Shown one piece after another: positions 32,978-42,336 of a stretch of DNA of 64,000 nt. The stretch lies in NCBI GenBank assembly GCA_016778465.1, contig JADHPM010000002.1:1-64000 (forward strand), written 5' to 3'. A model generated the notes under the pieces. It did no database searches. It saw only the letters and a program-made list of their open reading frames with translations, and was not told the DNA's origin. This DNA comes from Methylophilaceae bacterium. GTDB taxonomy: Bacteria > Pseudomonadota > Gammaproteobacteria > Burkholderiales > Methylophilaceae. Each line of letters opens with the position of its first letter. The first letter of the stretch is position 1. The position numbers were made by a program, and so were the translations under genes.

Positions 32978-34309
32978 TTATAATCCATAAGCTTTTCTTA
33001 ATAAGGTAATTGGGTGCTCAGGTTGTGTCCCATCATTTTTTATGTGACTAATGTGATACCCAGCCATCGCACAATCGCTTCCATAATGGTCTGATTCATT
33101 TTGATTTATTTTGTTCACTACAGGTTTCACAATTTTTACAGAAAAATCATGACATTCTTTCTTTACGGCATAGGTTCCATCATGACCTGAGCATCTTTCA
33201 ATAATTTGAACCTCAGTGTTTGGGATCATTGCTAGTGTATCTTTAGTTTTAGGGCCAATATTTTGGACTCTTTGGTGACAAGCCGCATGATAAGAAACCT
33301 TGCCCAGACCGTGTTTAAAGTCCTTCATAAATTTATTTTCTTTGTTTCTTAGCATTAGATATTCAAAAGGGTCATAAAAGGCGTTTTTAACTTTGATTAC
33401 ATCGGCTTCTTCGGGAAACATTAATGGTAATTCTTGTTTGAACATTAAAACACAAGAGGGAATGAGTGAGGTCAAATCCCAGCCATCATCGACTAATTTG
33501 GCTAAAACGGTGATATTAATATTTTTAGCCATCTCAACGGCATCTAAGTTTCCTAATTCAAGCTTTGGAATTGCACAACATGTTTCTTTTTCAGTTAGCT
33601 TTACTAAGATATTGTTGTGTTCATATACTTTAAAGAAATCTTCTCCAGGACCTGGTTCATTTCTGTTCATAAAACATGTCGCAAATAAGGCAACTTTGCC
33701 TTTCGTATTGCCAACAGGTTCTGGAACGATTTTCGTTTCGTGCTTCTTTAGCCTTTTTCTTAGTGTGCTGCTTTCAAATTTTGGTAACCATGCTTTTGAG
33801 TGTATGCCGGCAACGACCTCTAGAGCTTTTCTTGCAATGCCAACATTGTTTAACACGTTAACAGTTTGAGCTATAACCGGAATACCTGCAATTTTTCCAA
33901 CCGTATCGGTACTTGTTAAAACTTTATCACGAAGTTTGGCGTCACCTTTTTTATAATAAATGGCTTTTGCGCGTAACATTAAATGTGGAAAATCTACATT
34001 CCATTCATGAGGTGGAACGTATGGGCATTTGGTCATGTAGCAGAGATCACATAAGTAGCATTGGTCCACTACTTTTTTAAAGTCTGACTTGGCAACACCA
34101 TCAACTTCCATTGTTGGAGATTCGTCGACGAGATCAAATAAAGTAGGAAATGACTGACAGAGACTAACACAGCGTCGACATCCATGACAGATATCATAAA
34201 CGCGCTCTAACTCTTCATTTAAAGAATCTTCGTTATAAAATTCTGGATTTCTCCAGTCAATAGGATGCCGCGTGGGCGCTTGTAAACTTCCTTCTTTAGG
34301 CGATGTCAT
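32978..34309 (-). CDS. Fe-S oxidoreductase, GlpC/HdrD-like
   Basis: The 443-residue protein has two [4Fe-4S] ferredoxin-type motifs near the N-terminus (CHGCRRCVSLC and CYLCDLCYMTKC) and two cysteine-rich CCG-type domains (ATCFMNRNEPG...TCCAIPKLE and AACHQRVQNIG...ERCSGHDGTY). That is the plan of GlpC and HdrD electron-transfer subunits. No partner dehydrogenase is nearby. With rubrerythrin upstream and DUF3501 downstream it probably passes electrons to a peroxide-reducing system. The substrate is unknown. Confidence 0.85.
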   Translation of the reverse strand: MTSPKEGSLQAPTRHPIDWRNPEFYNEDSLNEELERVYDICHGCRRCVSLCQSFPTLFDLVDESPTMEVDGVAKSDFKKVVDQCYLCDLCYMTKCPYVPPHEWNVDFPHLMLRAKAIYYKKGDAKLRDKVLTSTDTVGKIAGIPVIAQTVNVLNNVGIARKALEVVAGIHSKAWLPKFESSTLRKRLKKHETKIVPEPVGNTKGKVALFATCFMNRNEPGPGEDFFKVYEHNNILVKLTEKETCCAIPKLELGNLDAVEMAKNINITVLAKLVDDGWDLTSLIPSCVLMFKQELPLMFPEEADVIKVKNAFYDPFEYLMLRNKENKFMKDFKHGLGKVSYHAACHQRVQNIGPKTKDTLAMIPNTEVQIIERCSGHDGTYAVKKECHDFSVKIVKPVVNKINQNESDHYGSDCAMAGYHISHIKNDGTQPEHPITLLRKAYGL

Positions 34310-34317
34310 AAAAATAG

Positions 34318-34337
34318 ACCGGGGTTAACACCCCGGT
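34318..34337 (-). terminator. GC-rich hairpin between rubrerythrin and the Fe-S gene (attenuator)
   Basis: On the minus strand ACCGGGGT-GTTA-ACCCCGGT forms a perfect eight-base-pair stem with a four-base loop, followed by CTATTTTTATG. The short T-run and the start of the next gene just nine bases on suggest a partial terminator. It would let rubrerythrin be made in excess of the Fe-S protein and DUF3501. Confidence 0.7.
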
Positions 34338-34346
34338 TATTTGAAT

Positions 34347-34763
34347 TTATACCAGTTCGTTTAATGCTTTTTCATAACGGTTTGCATGCGAACGCTCGGC
34401 CTTAGCAAGCGTTTCAAACCAATCCGCTATTTCGTCAAAGCCCTCATCACGAGCAGTTTTTGCCATACCCGGATACATATCTGTATATTCATGAGTTTCG
34501 CCGGCTACAGCTGCTTTCAAATTATCTTCAGTCGCTCCAATTGGAAGGCCAGTTGCAGGATCTCCACACTCTTCAAGAAACTCAAGGTGTCCATGAGCAT
34601 GACCAGTTTCTCCCTCTGCTGTTGATCTAAACAACGCTGCTACGTCGTTGTAACCTTCAACATCAGCCTTAGCTGCAAAATAAAGATAACGACGATTTGC
34701 TTGTGATTCACCAGCAAATGCATCTTTCAAATTTTGTTCGGTTTTGCTTCCTTTCAAAGACAT
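34347..34763 (-). CDS. Rubrerythrin (diiron domain only)
   Basis: The 138-residue four-helix protein carries the paired iron ligands of rubrerythrins: [36 protein letters not shown] and [12 protein letters not shown]. The usual C-terminal rubredoxin domain is missing, so electrons must come from a partner, plausibly the Fe-S protein encoded next. Rubrerythrins reduce hydrogen peroxide. The start has a good AAGGA ribosome-binding site. It is first of the three-gene unit. Confidence 0.92.
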   Translation of the reverse strand: MSLKGSKTEQNLKDAFAGESQANRRYLYFAAKADVEGYNDVAALFRSTAEGETGHAHGHLEFLEECGDPATGLPIGATEDNLKAAVAGETHEYTDMYPGMAKTARDEGFDEIADWFETLAKAERSHANRYEKALNELV

Positions 34764-34868
34764 AATTGTATCCTTTATAAAATTTATAGAACTACCAGTT
34801 GATTTTATTAGCGAAGGCTTGCGAGAGCAATGGAATTAATAAAAATTAGTTAATTTTAATGATATTTA

Positions 34869-35633
34869 TTAGTTTGATTTTCTTGGCTTCCTTGGTCCAT
34901 TCTTGGCTAGCCGATCCCAAATAAAATTTGGTAAAAATTGCATTATTTTGCCAACAATTGCCATTTGCCAAGGAATAATGACGAACTTTTTTTTAAAATG
35001 TATGGCTTGAATCATTTTTTTGGCAGCGTTGTTAGTGTCCATAATAAATGGCATAGGATAAGGATTTGCTTGTGTCATTTCAGAATAAATGTAACCAGGC
35101 GCAATGTTTGTTACCGAAATATTAAATTCAGCCACTTCAATTCGTAGAGCTTCAAGATAATTGCTCACGGCAGCTTTTGAGCAGCTGTAGGCGCTTGCAC
35201 CAGGTAAGCCACGAATACCGGCTACGCTGGAAATTCCTACTAAAGAGCCTTTATTTTGGGATTTTAGTGAACCTACGAAGGGTTGGAATAAATTGACCAT
35301 TCCAAACAAATTAGTTTGGACAATTTTTTTGAAAGTTTCTAAGTCATCTCCATGCTCGGTAAGGGTGCCATAGCTAATTCCAGCATTTGCAATAATAATA
35401 TCTGGTATCCCAACGTTATGAATAAAATGTTTTGCCATTGCCTGACAAGCTTTCACATCATTGATATCGATGGAATAAATATGGCTTTCAACCGGTAAGC
35501 TTTTTTTTAGTTTTTCAAGTATGTCTCTTCTTCGCGCGATAAGCCCAACAGTAGCACCTTTTCTTGAATACTCCTCAGCAAGAGCTTTTCCAATACCAGA
35601 ACTTGCACCGCTAATAATGACTTTAAGACCCAA
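34869..35633 (-). CDS. Short-chain dehydrogenase/reductase
   Basis: A classical SDR of 254 residues: the cofactor loop GASSGIG near residue 10, NAGIS near 87, the catalytic Ser in GISSVAG and the YSCSK (YxxxK) pair. The C-terminal tail is basic (RKPRKSN). The start is a TTG placed directly after the dsbA stop; no upstream ATG is possible. An Arg-Arg in the first binding loop (IARRRD) favours NADPH. The substrate cannot be told from sequence. Confidence 0.85.
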   Translation of the reverse strand: MGLKVIISGASSGIGKALAEEYSRKGATVGLIARRRDILEKLKKSLPVESHIYSIDINDVKACQAMAKHFIHNVGIPDIIIANAGISYGTLTEHGDDLETFKKIVQTNLFGMVNLFQPFVGSLKSQNKGSLVGISSVAGIRGLPGASAYSCSKAAVSNYLEALRIEVAEFNISVTNIAPGYIYSEMTQANPYPMPFIMDTNNAAKKMIQAIHFKKKFVIIPWQMAIVGKIMQFLPNFIWDRLAKNGPRKPRKSN

Positions 35634-36266
35634 TTATTTTTTGGCTTTGTCAGCCCTAACATTTTTGATGATGTAATCCATTAGTTGGAGCGTATTTTTT
35701 TCACCGCCAGCCATTGTTGTTGAGGTCATATACCTTCCATCAATAATGATAGCAGGCACTCCGGTAGCTCCTGCAGCTTTGAACATTTTAAAAGAATTTG
35801 AAAGTTTTGATTTCATCGAAAAACTGTTAAATGCATCTTTCACTTCATTAAGATCCTTTTTTCCATTTACAGCAATCCAATTAATTGCACTTATCTCACT
35901 TGATGGGTCAACAATTTTATCTTTATGAATAGCATCAAATAATTTTTCATGTAATTTGTGCTTAAGCCCAAGGGTTTCTAAAGCATAATAAGCTTTTGCC
36001 ATGGGAACCCAATCTTTTCTTGGAATGACAGGCACTCTTTTAAAAACAATATCCTTGGGTAATTTATCGGCCCATTTATCAAGATATGGATCAAAGTTAA
36101 AACAATGAATACAGCCGTACCAAAAGAATTCAATTACCTCTATTTTTCCCGGAGTATCTGTAGCTATCACTTCTTTTGTTTGCTTAAAATTGACACCGGG
36201 CTGTGGATCTATAGCAATAGCAGAAGTTGTCAAAAATAGCAAAACAGTAAGTAAAAATTTTCTCAT
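35634..36266 (-). CDS. dsbA: Periplasmic thiol:disulfide oxidoreductase DsbA
   Basis: DsbA introduces disulfides into exported proteins. A signal peptide (MRKFLLTVLLFLTTSAIA) is followed by a thioredoxin fold with active site C52-I-H-C55 and the cis-proline loop TGVPAIII. It has 210 residues. It lies between the SPOR protein gene (10 bases) and the SDR gene (0 bases). A partner DsbB is not in the window. Confidence 0.93.
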   Translation of the reverse strand: MRKFLLTVLLFLTTSAIAIDPQPGVNFKQTKEVIATDTPGKIEVIEFFWYGCIHCFNFDPYLDKWADKLPKDIVFKRVPVIPRKDWVPMAKAYYALETLGLKHKLHEKLFDAIHKDKIVDPSSEISAINWIAVNGKKDLNEVKDAFNSFSMKSKLSNSFKMFKAAGATGVPAIIIDGRYMTSTTMAGGEKNTLQLMDYIIKNVRADKAKK

Positions 36267-36276
36267 AATAATTCCT

Positions 36277-36831
36277 TTAATTTTTAGGCCTCGTTAATTT
36301 AATTAAGTTCGCTTTAAAGCCTTCTTTAATAAGTTTCTCCCGCATTTCTCTGGCTGTTTCATATTCCTCGTAAGGACCGACACTTACACGATGAAAAGTA
36401 CTATCACTGATTTTGGCTGACATAATGACAGATTCAAAACCCATTAATGCTAACTTAGCTTTTAAGTTGTCTGCAGGTTCTTGACGGGAGAATGCGCCAA
36501 CTTGAATATAATAGTCAACTAAACGACTTTCTTTTTTAATTTCTTGGATAGGCTCATTAGCATAATTAGATGAATCCTCAGGAAGCGTGTTGTAAAAATC
36601 AAATGTCGTATCTTCATCAATATTTATTACATCATCTTCACCTATGGCGGAGTTCACCTCAATACAAGACCCTATTGTTTCTTTAGAAACAAAAGGACTC
36701 TTACCATTTGTAATAAATAATGTCACAGCAATAGAAACTAGGATGCCGAGTAAGATGCCGACAAACAATCCATTGGTAAAGGGTGTGCCCTCTGCTTTTT
36801 TTTCTTTTAGTGTTCGGTAATCCTGGCTCAT
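36277..36831 (-). CDS. SPOR-domain membrane protein
   Basis: The 184-residue protein has a short cytoplasmic N-terminus, one membrane helix (about 25-44), a variable linker and a C-terminal SPOR domain (about 108-184: YYIQVGAFSRQEPADNLKAKL...YRVSVGPYEEYETAREM-like). SPOR domains bind denuded glycan strands at division septa, so a FtsN-like role is plausible. It lies 10 bases after argS, a common arrangement in betaproteobacteria. Confidence 0.88.
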   Translation of the reverse strand: MSQDYRTLKEKKAEGTPFTNGLFVGILLGILVSIAVTLFITNGKSPFVSKETIGSCIEVNSAIGEDDVINIDEDTTFDFYNTLPEDSSNYANEPIQEIKKESRLVDYYIQVGAFSRQEPADNLKAKLALMGFESVIMSAKISDSTFHRVSVGPYEEYETAREMREKLIKEGFKANLIKLTRPKN

Positions 36832-36841
36832 CTAATATCCT

Positions 36842-38500
36842 TTACATTTTTGCCGGTGCTGATATACCTAAAAGGTTCAACCCGTTCTTTAAAACGCATT
36901 GCGTAGCATAAATTAGGCTCAATCGACCAAGCATCTCTGTCTCATCTTCAACTAAAAACTTTGAGTCATTATAATAGCTGTGTAACTCAGCTGCACAATC
37001 TTTTAAAAAATTTGCAATTTGGTGTGGGGCAAGTTCATTACATGCAATTTCTATCAATTCAGGAAATTCACTTATTTTTTTAATAAGTTTTTTTTCGACT
37101 AGGGATTCATACTCATAACCATGATGTGTCATGAGCGAGACTAAATCACCTCCCCATTGCTTAAGGACGCCTTCAATACGTGCATGGGCATATTGAATAT
37201 AATAAACAGGATTTTCATTACTTTGAGATTTTGCTAAATCAATATCAAAAATGAGCTGCGAATCCGGCCGTCTAGATATGAGGAAGTAACGAGTTGCATC
37301 ACATCCTACTTCCTCGATAAGATCACTTAATGTGATATAACTCCCAGCTCTTTTGGAGATTTTTATTTCTGCGCCATGCTTAGTTACCGTTATCATTTGA
37401 TGTAACACATACTCCGGCCAATGCGGAGGGATGTCTTTTTTTAAGCCTTGTAGTCCAGCTCGAACTCTGTTAATGGTGCTGTGATGATCAGCACCTTGTT
37501 CGTTAATTACTCGATGGAAGCCTCGCTCCCATTTATCTAAATGGTAAGCGACATCGGGCACAAAATAGGTAAAGCTTCCATCACTCTTTCTCATCACCCT
37601 ATCCTTATCATCACCAAAACTTGTTGTCTTAAGCCAAAGCGCTTCGTCCTTTTCATAGGTATAGCCATTTTGTTTTAACAAGGAAACTACCTCTGCCACT
37701 TTATTTTTTTTGTAAAAAGTTGATTCAAGGCTATATACGTCGAATTTAATTTTGAAGTTAGCCAAGTCACGATCTTGTTCATTTCGAAGGTAAGCTACAC
37801 TGTATTTTTTTATACAATCAATATCATTGATATCCATACTTGCTTTTATGGTTTCTTGATCACACTGAATTGTTTTTCCTTGCATGAAGGAATCAGCAAT
37901 TTCTTTAATATATTCGCCACGATACCCATCTATTGGAAACTCATCACTGTCAACAGCAATGTTAAGACATCGGGCTTGTACGGATTTTGTCAGGTTATCA
38001 ATTTGAGCGCCAGCGTCGTTGTAGTAAAACTCTCTAGTAACTTGCCATCCAGAAAATTCAAATAATCGAGCTAAACAATCTCCAATCGCTGCACCTCGAC
38101 CATGCCCTACATGCAAAGGTCCAGTTGGATTTGCAGAGACAAATTCGATTTGTATTTTCTGATTATTACCTTGTTGGTTACTTCCAAAGGTATCTTTTTT
38201 CTTACAGATATTCTGAATTAGAGAAACTAAAACATCATTATTCAGGTAAAAATTTATAAAACCAGCACCAGCGATTTCAATTTTATTAAAAAAATCATTT
38301 TGTGTAATAGCATTGATAATATTTTCCGCGATCTCTCTAGGATTTTTTTTCAATGGTTTCGCTAACAACATGGCGATATTGGTCGAAAAATCACCATGCT
38401 CAATGAGCTTTGGTTTTTCAATGATAATTTGCTCTTGGGAGATTTCTATATTCAGGGATTGGATTGCCTGATAAAGTAGATTGGTAAGGTTTGCTTTCAC
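36842..38500 (-). CDS. argS: Arginyl-tRNA synthetase
   Basis: This class I synthetase charges tRNA-Arg. The HIGH motif appears as HVGHGRG and the KMSKS motif as KISKRAG. The N-terminal Add-1 domain (about 1-110) and C-terminal DALR anticodon-binding domain, ending LLGISAPAKM, are both present. It has 552 residues. It is divergent from priA. Confidence 0.97.
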   Translation of the reverse strand: MKANLTNLLYQAIQSLNIEISQEQIIIEKPKLIEHGDFSTNIAMLLAKPLKKNPREIAENIINAITQNDFFNKIEIAGAGFINFYLNNDVLVSLIQNICKKKDTFGSNQQGNNQKIQIEFVSANPTGPLHVGHGRGAAIGDCLARLFEFSGWQVTREFYYNDAGAQIDNLTKSVQARCLNIAVDSDEFPIDGYRGEYIKEIADSFMQGKTIQCDQETIKASMDINDIDCIKKYSVAYLRNEQDRDLANFKIKFDVYSLESTFYKKNKVAEVVSLLKQNGYTYEKDEALWLKTTSFGDDKDRVMRKSDGSFTYFVPDVAYHLDKWERGFHRVINEQGADHHSTINRVRAGLQGLKKDIPPHWPEYVLHQMITVTKHGAEIKISKRAGSYITLSDLIEEVGCDATRYFLISRRPDSQLIFDIDLAKSQSNENPVYYIQYAHARIEGVLKQWGGDLVSLMTHHGYEYESLVEKKLIKKISEFPELIEIACNELAPHQIANFLKDCAAELHSYYNDSKFLVEDETEMLGRLSLIYATQCVLKNGLNLLGISAPAKM

Positions 38501-38572
38501 AAGGTTAAAATAATAAAAAATATTATTTTAACCCATCCTTAGCCAATCTTAATTGGGGAATCCATTTATTAC

Positions 38573-40765
38573 ATGAAATCAAGTGAAAAAATAATCAATG
38601 TGGCTTTGAATGTTCCAGTAAATGAATTATTTGATTACTTGTCAAATGGTGAAGATATTCAGATTGGGCAATATGTCAAAGTACCTTTTGGCAGAAGAAA
38701 TCTCATTGGAATTGTTTATTCATTTGCATCCTCGTCAAAAGTTGAAAAGAATAAATTAAAAAAAATTAGCTATATTGATTCCGAAGTACTTTTTGACAAA
38801 AGGTTACTTAAATTACTTTCTTTTGTCTCTAGTTATTACCATTACCCTATTGGGCAAACCATAATGTCGGTCGTCCCAGCAAGAATAAAGCAAGATAAAA
38901 GTCACATAAACCGTATTGAGCTTTTAATTCAGCCTACCGAGACTCTCACACAAGAGGTAATTAACGCCCTACCAAAGAGACAAGTAAGATTAAGAAAATT
39001 AGCCCAAAAGTTACTTGAGGGTCCGATTCGTCAGTCAAATGTGTCAAAAACAATTTCAAGCCCATTGCCACTCATTAAAGTTTTAGAAAAAGCTAATTTG
39101 TGTACCACCCTTGAATGGCAGTTGAAAAGCGATAGCTTGAGCGCTGAAGCAATTCCAAAATTAAATTCTGAGCAAGAGATAGTTATTTCAAAAATTTTAA
39201 ACCATAATGGGTACAAGGCTTGGTTGGTTCATGGCGTGACAGGGAGCGGTAAAACTGAGATCTACCTTAACTTAATAGAAAAACTACTAAAAAAAAATCT
39301 ACAATCACTCATTTTAGTTCCAGAAATTAATTTAACTCCTCAGCTTGAAAGTCGTTTCATAAGAAGATTTTATGATAAAAAAATAGTTGTTTTACACAGC
39401 TTTTTATCAGATCGCGAGCGACTAAAACATTGGCAACAGGCAAAATCTGGTGAGGCAGACATCGTCATTGGCACACGTTTAGCTATATTTACACCAATAA
39501 AAGACTTGGGATTAATTATAGTTGATGAGGAGCATGACGCATCTTTTAAACAACAAGAGGGATTAAGATATCATGCGCGTGATGTCGCTCTCGTCAGAGG
39601 AAAAGAGCTAAATATTCCCGTTGTTATGGGCACAGCTACTCCATCACTGGAGTCCTGGTTAAATACTAAACAGACAGTTGAGAAATTCGATTACTTGAGA
39701 CTAACGAAGCGAGCAATTTCTGAGGCTAAACTTCCTAGCATTAAACTAATCCCATATGCTAAAGATAAATATTCAACCCGGCTCTCGCAAGAATTATTAA
39801 AGGCAATTGAAGAAAGAATAAAAAAAAGGCAACAAGTATTAATTTTTATTAACCGCAGAGGTTATGCGCCGGTACTAGTATGCACCAGTTGTGGTTGGAC
39901 ACCAAAATGTCATCGTTGCTCTGCAAAACTTGTATATCATCGCCAGCAAAATAAACTTCGCTGTCATCACTGTGATCATCAGCAAGTAATGATTTCTCAG
40001 TGCCCCGATTGTGGAAATTTGGATTTGTTGCCCTTAGGAAAAGGGACGCAGCGTCTGGAAGATGAGCTTGAAAACTATTTTCCTAAGGCAAGCATTCTTC
40101 GAGTGGATCGCGATACGATGCGCTCTAAAAAAGCGCTTAATGACCTTTATACAAAGGTTAATGAAGGAGATGTAGATATCCTGGTCGGTACACAAATATT
40201 GTCAAAGGGCCATGACTTTAAAAATTTATCACTTGTTATTATTTTGGAAATTGATCATGCGTTATACAGCACTAATTTTCGATCAACAGAACGCATTTTT
40301 TCACAACTAACTCAAGTTTCTGGCAGATCAGGGCGTGCTTTAATTGAAGGTGATGTTTTAATTCAAACCAATTTTCCTAACCACCCTATCTTTCATTATT
40401 TAAAAAACCATGATTTTTCTGGTTATGCAGACCTGTTGCTAGAAGAACGAAAACAAATGAACCTTATACCCTACAGTTATATGGCAATCTTAACAGTTCA
40501 GGCAAAAGCATTTTCCTGTGTGGAGGAATTCATTGATAAAGCCATAGCTGAAATTGGTAAAATTAAAACAGAAGTCAACTTTTTTGGCCCTGTAAGACCG
40601 ACTTTAGAGCGCTTAAAAGGATTTGAGAGGGTACAAATTATTTTTCAGTCAAATGATCGAAATGACCTACACCGTTTTCTTGGCCAATGGATGAATGCTA
40701 TCCAAAATCTAACAGAAATAAAGCGGGTCAAATTTTCACTAGATGTTGATCCAATTGATTTTTAA
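38573..40765 (+). CDS. priA: Primosomal replication-restart helicase PriA
   Basis: PriA reloads the replisome at stalled forks. The N-terminal 3' DNA-binding domain (NVPVNELFDYL) is followed by the helicase core with GVTGSGKTEIY and VDEEHD. A zinc-binding region with eight cysteines (CTSCGWTPKCHRC ... CHHCDH ... CPDCG) comes next, then the motif GTQILSKGHDF. It has 730 residues and is complete. Confidence 0.97.
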   Translation: MKSSEKIINVALNVPVNELFDYLSNGEDIQIGQYVKVPFGRRNLIGIVYSFASSSKVEKNKLKKISYIDSEVLFDKRLLKLLSFVSSYYHYPIGQTIMSVVPARIKQDKSHINRIELLIQPTETLTQEVINALPKRQVRLRKLAQKLLEGPIRQSNVSKTISSPLPLIKVLEKANLCTTLEWQLKSDSLSAEAIPKLNSEQEIVISKILNHNGYKAWLVHGVTGSGKTEIYLNLIEKLLKKNLQSLILVPEINLTPQLESRFIRRFYDKKIVVLHSFLSDRERLKHWQQAKSGEADIVIGTRLAIFTPIKDLGLIIVDEEHDASFKQQEGLRYHARDVALVRGKELNIPVVMGTATPSLESWLNTKQTVEKFDYLRLTKRAISEAKLPSIKLIPYAKDKYSTRLSQELLKAIEERIKKRQQVLIFINRRGYAPVLVCTSCGWTPKCHRCSAKLVYHRQQNKLRCHHCDHQQVMISQCPDCGNLDLLPLGKGTQRLEDELENYFPKASILRVDRDTMRSKKALNDLYTKVNEGDVDILVGTQILSKGHDFKNLSLVIILEIDHALYSTNFRSTERIFSQLTQVSGRSGRALIEGDVLIQTNFPNHPIFHYLKNHDFSGYADLLLEERKQMNLIPYSYMAILTVQAKAFSCVEEFIDKAIAEIGKIKTEVNFFGPVRPTLERLKGFERVQIIFQSNDRNDLHRFLGQWMNAIQNLTEIKRVKFSLDVDPIDF

Positions 40766-40811
40766 TGAGTCGTAAAACATTCGTATACAATGATTTATTT
40801 AATACAAGCTA

Positions 40812-40885
40812 GCGGATGTAGTTCAATGGCAGAACGTGAGCTTCCCATGCTCAATACGCGGGTTCGATTCCCGTCATCCGCTCCA
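40812..40885 (+). tRNA. tRNA-Gly (anticodon CCC)
   Basis: All four arms fold: acceptor stem GCGGATG/CATCCGC, anticodon stem TGAGC/GCTCA around loop TTCCCAT, and T arm GCGGGTTCGATTCCCGT. Discriminator T and an encoded CCA follow. Anticodon CCC reads GGG. It resembles E. coli glyU. The CCA ends only seven bases before the thiD ATG. Confidence 0.97.
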
Positions 40886-40892
40886 AGAAAAA

Positions 40893-41729
40893 ATGCATAA
40901 TCGTATTCCAAATGTAATGACATTTTCAGCTACCGATCCTAGTGGAGGAGCTGGTATGCAGGCCGATATTTTAACTCTTGCTAGCCTTGGCTGCCACCCG
41001 CTTGCTGTAGCCAGTGGAATTTCAGTGCAGGATACTATAGGTGTCGATAGTCTGATGGCATTAGGTTCGGATTGGATAAACGATCAAGCAAGATCGATTT
41101 TGGAGGATATTGAAGTGTCTGCATTTAAGTGCGGCCTTTTAGGAAGCGCTGAAAATATTGCTGTGGTTGCGGAAATTGTTGCAGATTACCCTGATATTCC
41201 ATTAATCCTGGACCCAATTCTAGCCTCTGGCAGAGGCGACGATTTAGTTGACGCTGCAATGATGAGAGCCATGTCCGAATTACTATTTCCACACACTCTT
41301 GTTATAACACCGAACAGCTTTGAAGCAAGAAGACTTGTAATTCAGGATGATGAGGACTTTATAGACATCACCCTTGATGAAAGTGCATTACGATTAAAAA
41401 ATATGGGCTGTAGAAACGTTCTAATAACCGGCACCCATGAGCAATCAGAATCCGTGATCAACTCTTTCTATACAAGCTTAGGACAAAAAATACCCTACTA
41501 TTGGGAACGTCTACCAGGTTCATACCACGGCTCTGGTTGCACCTTAGCTTCAGCCATTGCTGGTTGTATTGCTAGAGGTTTGGATTTGGATGAGGCGATT
41601 GACGAGGCACAAAACTTTACATGGCAAACTTTAAAAAACGCATTTAAACCTGGTATGGGCCAATTTATTCCAGACCGTTTTTTTTGGATAAATGAGGACG
41701 AGGATGATGGAAAATACACCCACCATTAA
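40893..41729 (+). CDS. thiD: Hydroxymethylpyrimidine/phosphomethylpyrimidine kinase
   Basis: ThiD phosphorylates HMP and HMP-phosphate in thiamine synthesis. The track start lies inside the tRNA, so the true start is the ATG at 40893 giving MHNRIPNVMTFSATDPSGGAG. That leaves 278 residues. The ribokinase-like fold shows the substrate loop DPSGGAGMQAD and the C-terminal PGSYHGSGCTLASAIAG, with the catalytic anion hole. There is no Shine-Dalgarno element and no TPP riboswitch; the mRNA is probably released by tRNA 3' processing. It overlaps thiE. Confidence 0.93.
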   Translation: MHNRIPNVMTFSATDPSGGAGMQADILTLASLGCHPLAVASGISVQDTIGVDSLMALGSDWINDQARSILEDIEVSAFKCGLLGSAENIAVVAEIVADYPDIPLILDPILASGRGDDLVDAAMMRAMSELLFPHTLVITPNSFEARRLVIQDDEDFIDITLDESALRLKNMGCRNVLITGTHEQSESVINSFYTSLGQKIPYYWERLPGSYHGSGCTLASAIAGCIARGLDLDEAIDEAQNFTWQTLKNAFKPGMGQFIPDRFFWINEDEDDGKYTHH

Positions 41730-42333
41730 AGGCTTGTATGCCGTAACGCCAGATGAGGCAGATACCAAAAGATTATTGCGCCAGATTGAATTATTAAACC
41801 AAGGTGGCTGCCACTTGTTGCAATACAGGAATAAAAGTTTGCCATTTTTAGATCAAATGGAACAGGCAGAACAGGTCAAAAGGCTTTGCGACGAGTTAAA
41901 AATAACTCTTATTATTAACGATAATGTTGATATTTGTTGTAATTTAGATGCAGATGGAGTACATTTGGGCGAAAATGACGACAAAATTGAAACTGCACGA
42001 GAAAAAATTGGCCCTAAAAAGTATATTGGACTTTCTTGTTACAATTCATTGGAGCGTGTGAACTTGGCGATAAAAAAAAAAGTAGATTACATTGCTTTAG
42101 GTTCCTTTTTTGAAACAAAGACGAAACCAAATGCGCCCCGAGTCACTCTAGAGACCCTAAGGCAAGTGAAAAAAATTTGTTCTTTGCCAGTCGTCGCCAT
42201 AGGTGGAATAACGCTAGACAATGTTTCCTGCTTAGTAAAAGAGCAAGTTGATGCAGTGGCGATTGTCAATGGGCTTTTTAAGGCAGATGACATAGCCTTA
42301 AGCGCAAAAAATTTTATTAAATTATTTTCTTAA
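41704..42333 (+). CDS. thiE: Thiamine-phosphate synthase
   Basis: ThiE joins HMP-diphosphate to the thiazole phosphate. It is a TIM-barrel protein with KGLYAVTPD, LLQYRNK, LIINDNVDICCNLDADGVHLGENDD and the phosphate-binding VVAIGGIT. I choose the tandem ATG at 41704/41707, which follows a GAGGA element inside the end of thiD; the track start has no such support. It has about 209 residues. The overlap with thiD implies coupling. No thiazole-synthesis gene is present here. Confidence 0.94.
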   Translation: MMENTPTIKGLYAVTPDEADTKRLLRQIELLNQGGCHLLQYRNKSLPFLDQMEQAEQVKRLCDELKITLIINDNVDICCNLDADGVHLGENDDKIETAREKIGPKKYIGLSCYNSLERVNLAIKKKVDYIALGSFFETKTKPNAPRVTLETLRQVKKICSLPVVAIGGITLDNVSCLVKEQVDAVAIVNGLFKADDIALSAKNFIKLFS

Positions 42334-42336
42334 ATT

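Noticed and set aside
40836-40892. N-terminal extension of thiD in the ORF track
   Set aside because: It lies inside the tRNA-Gly gene and shows no similarity to ThiD; the first credible Met is at 40893.
40886-40892. A TPP riboswitch before thiD
   Set aside because: Only seven bases separate the tRNA from the ATG, leaving no room for one.
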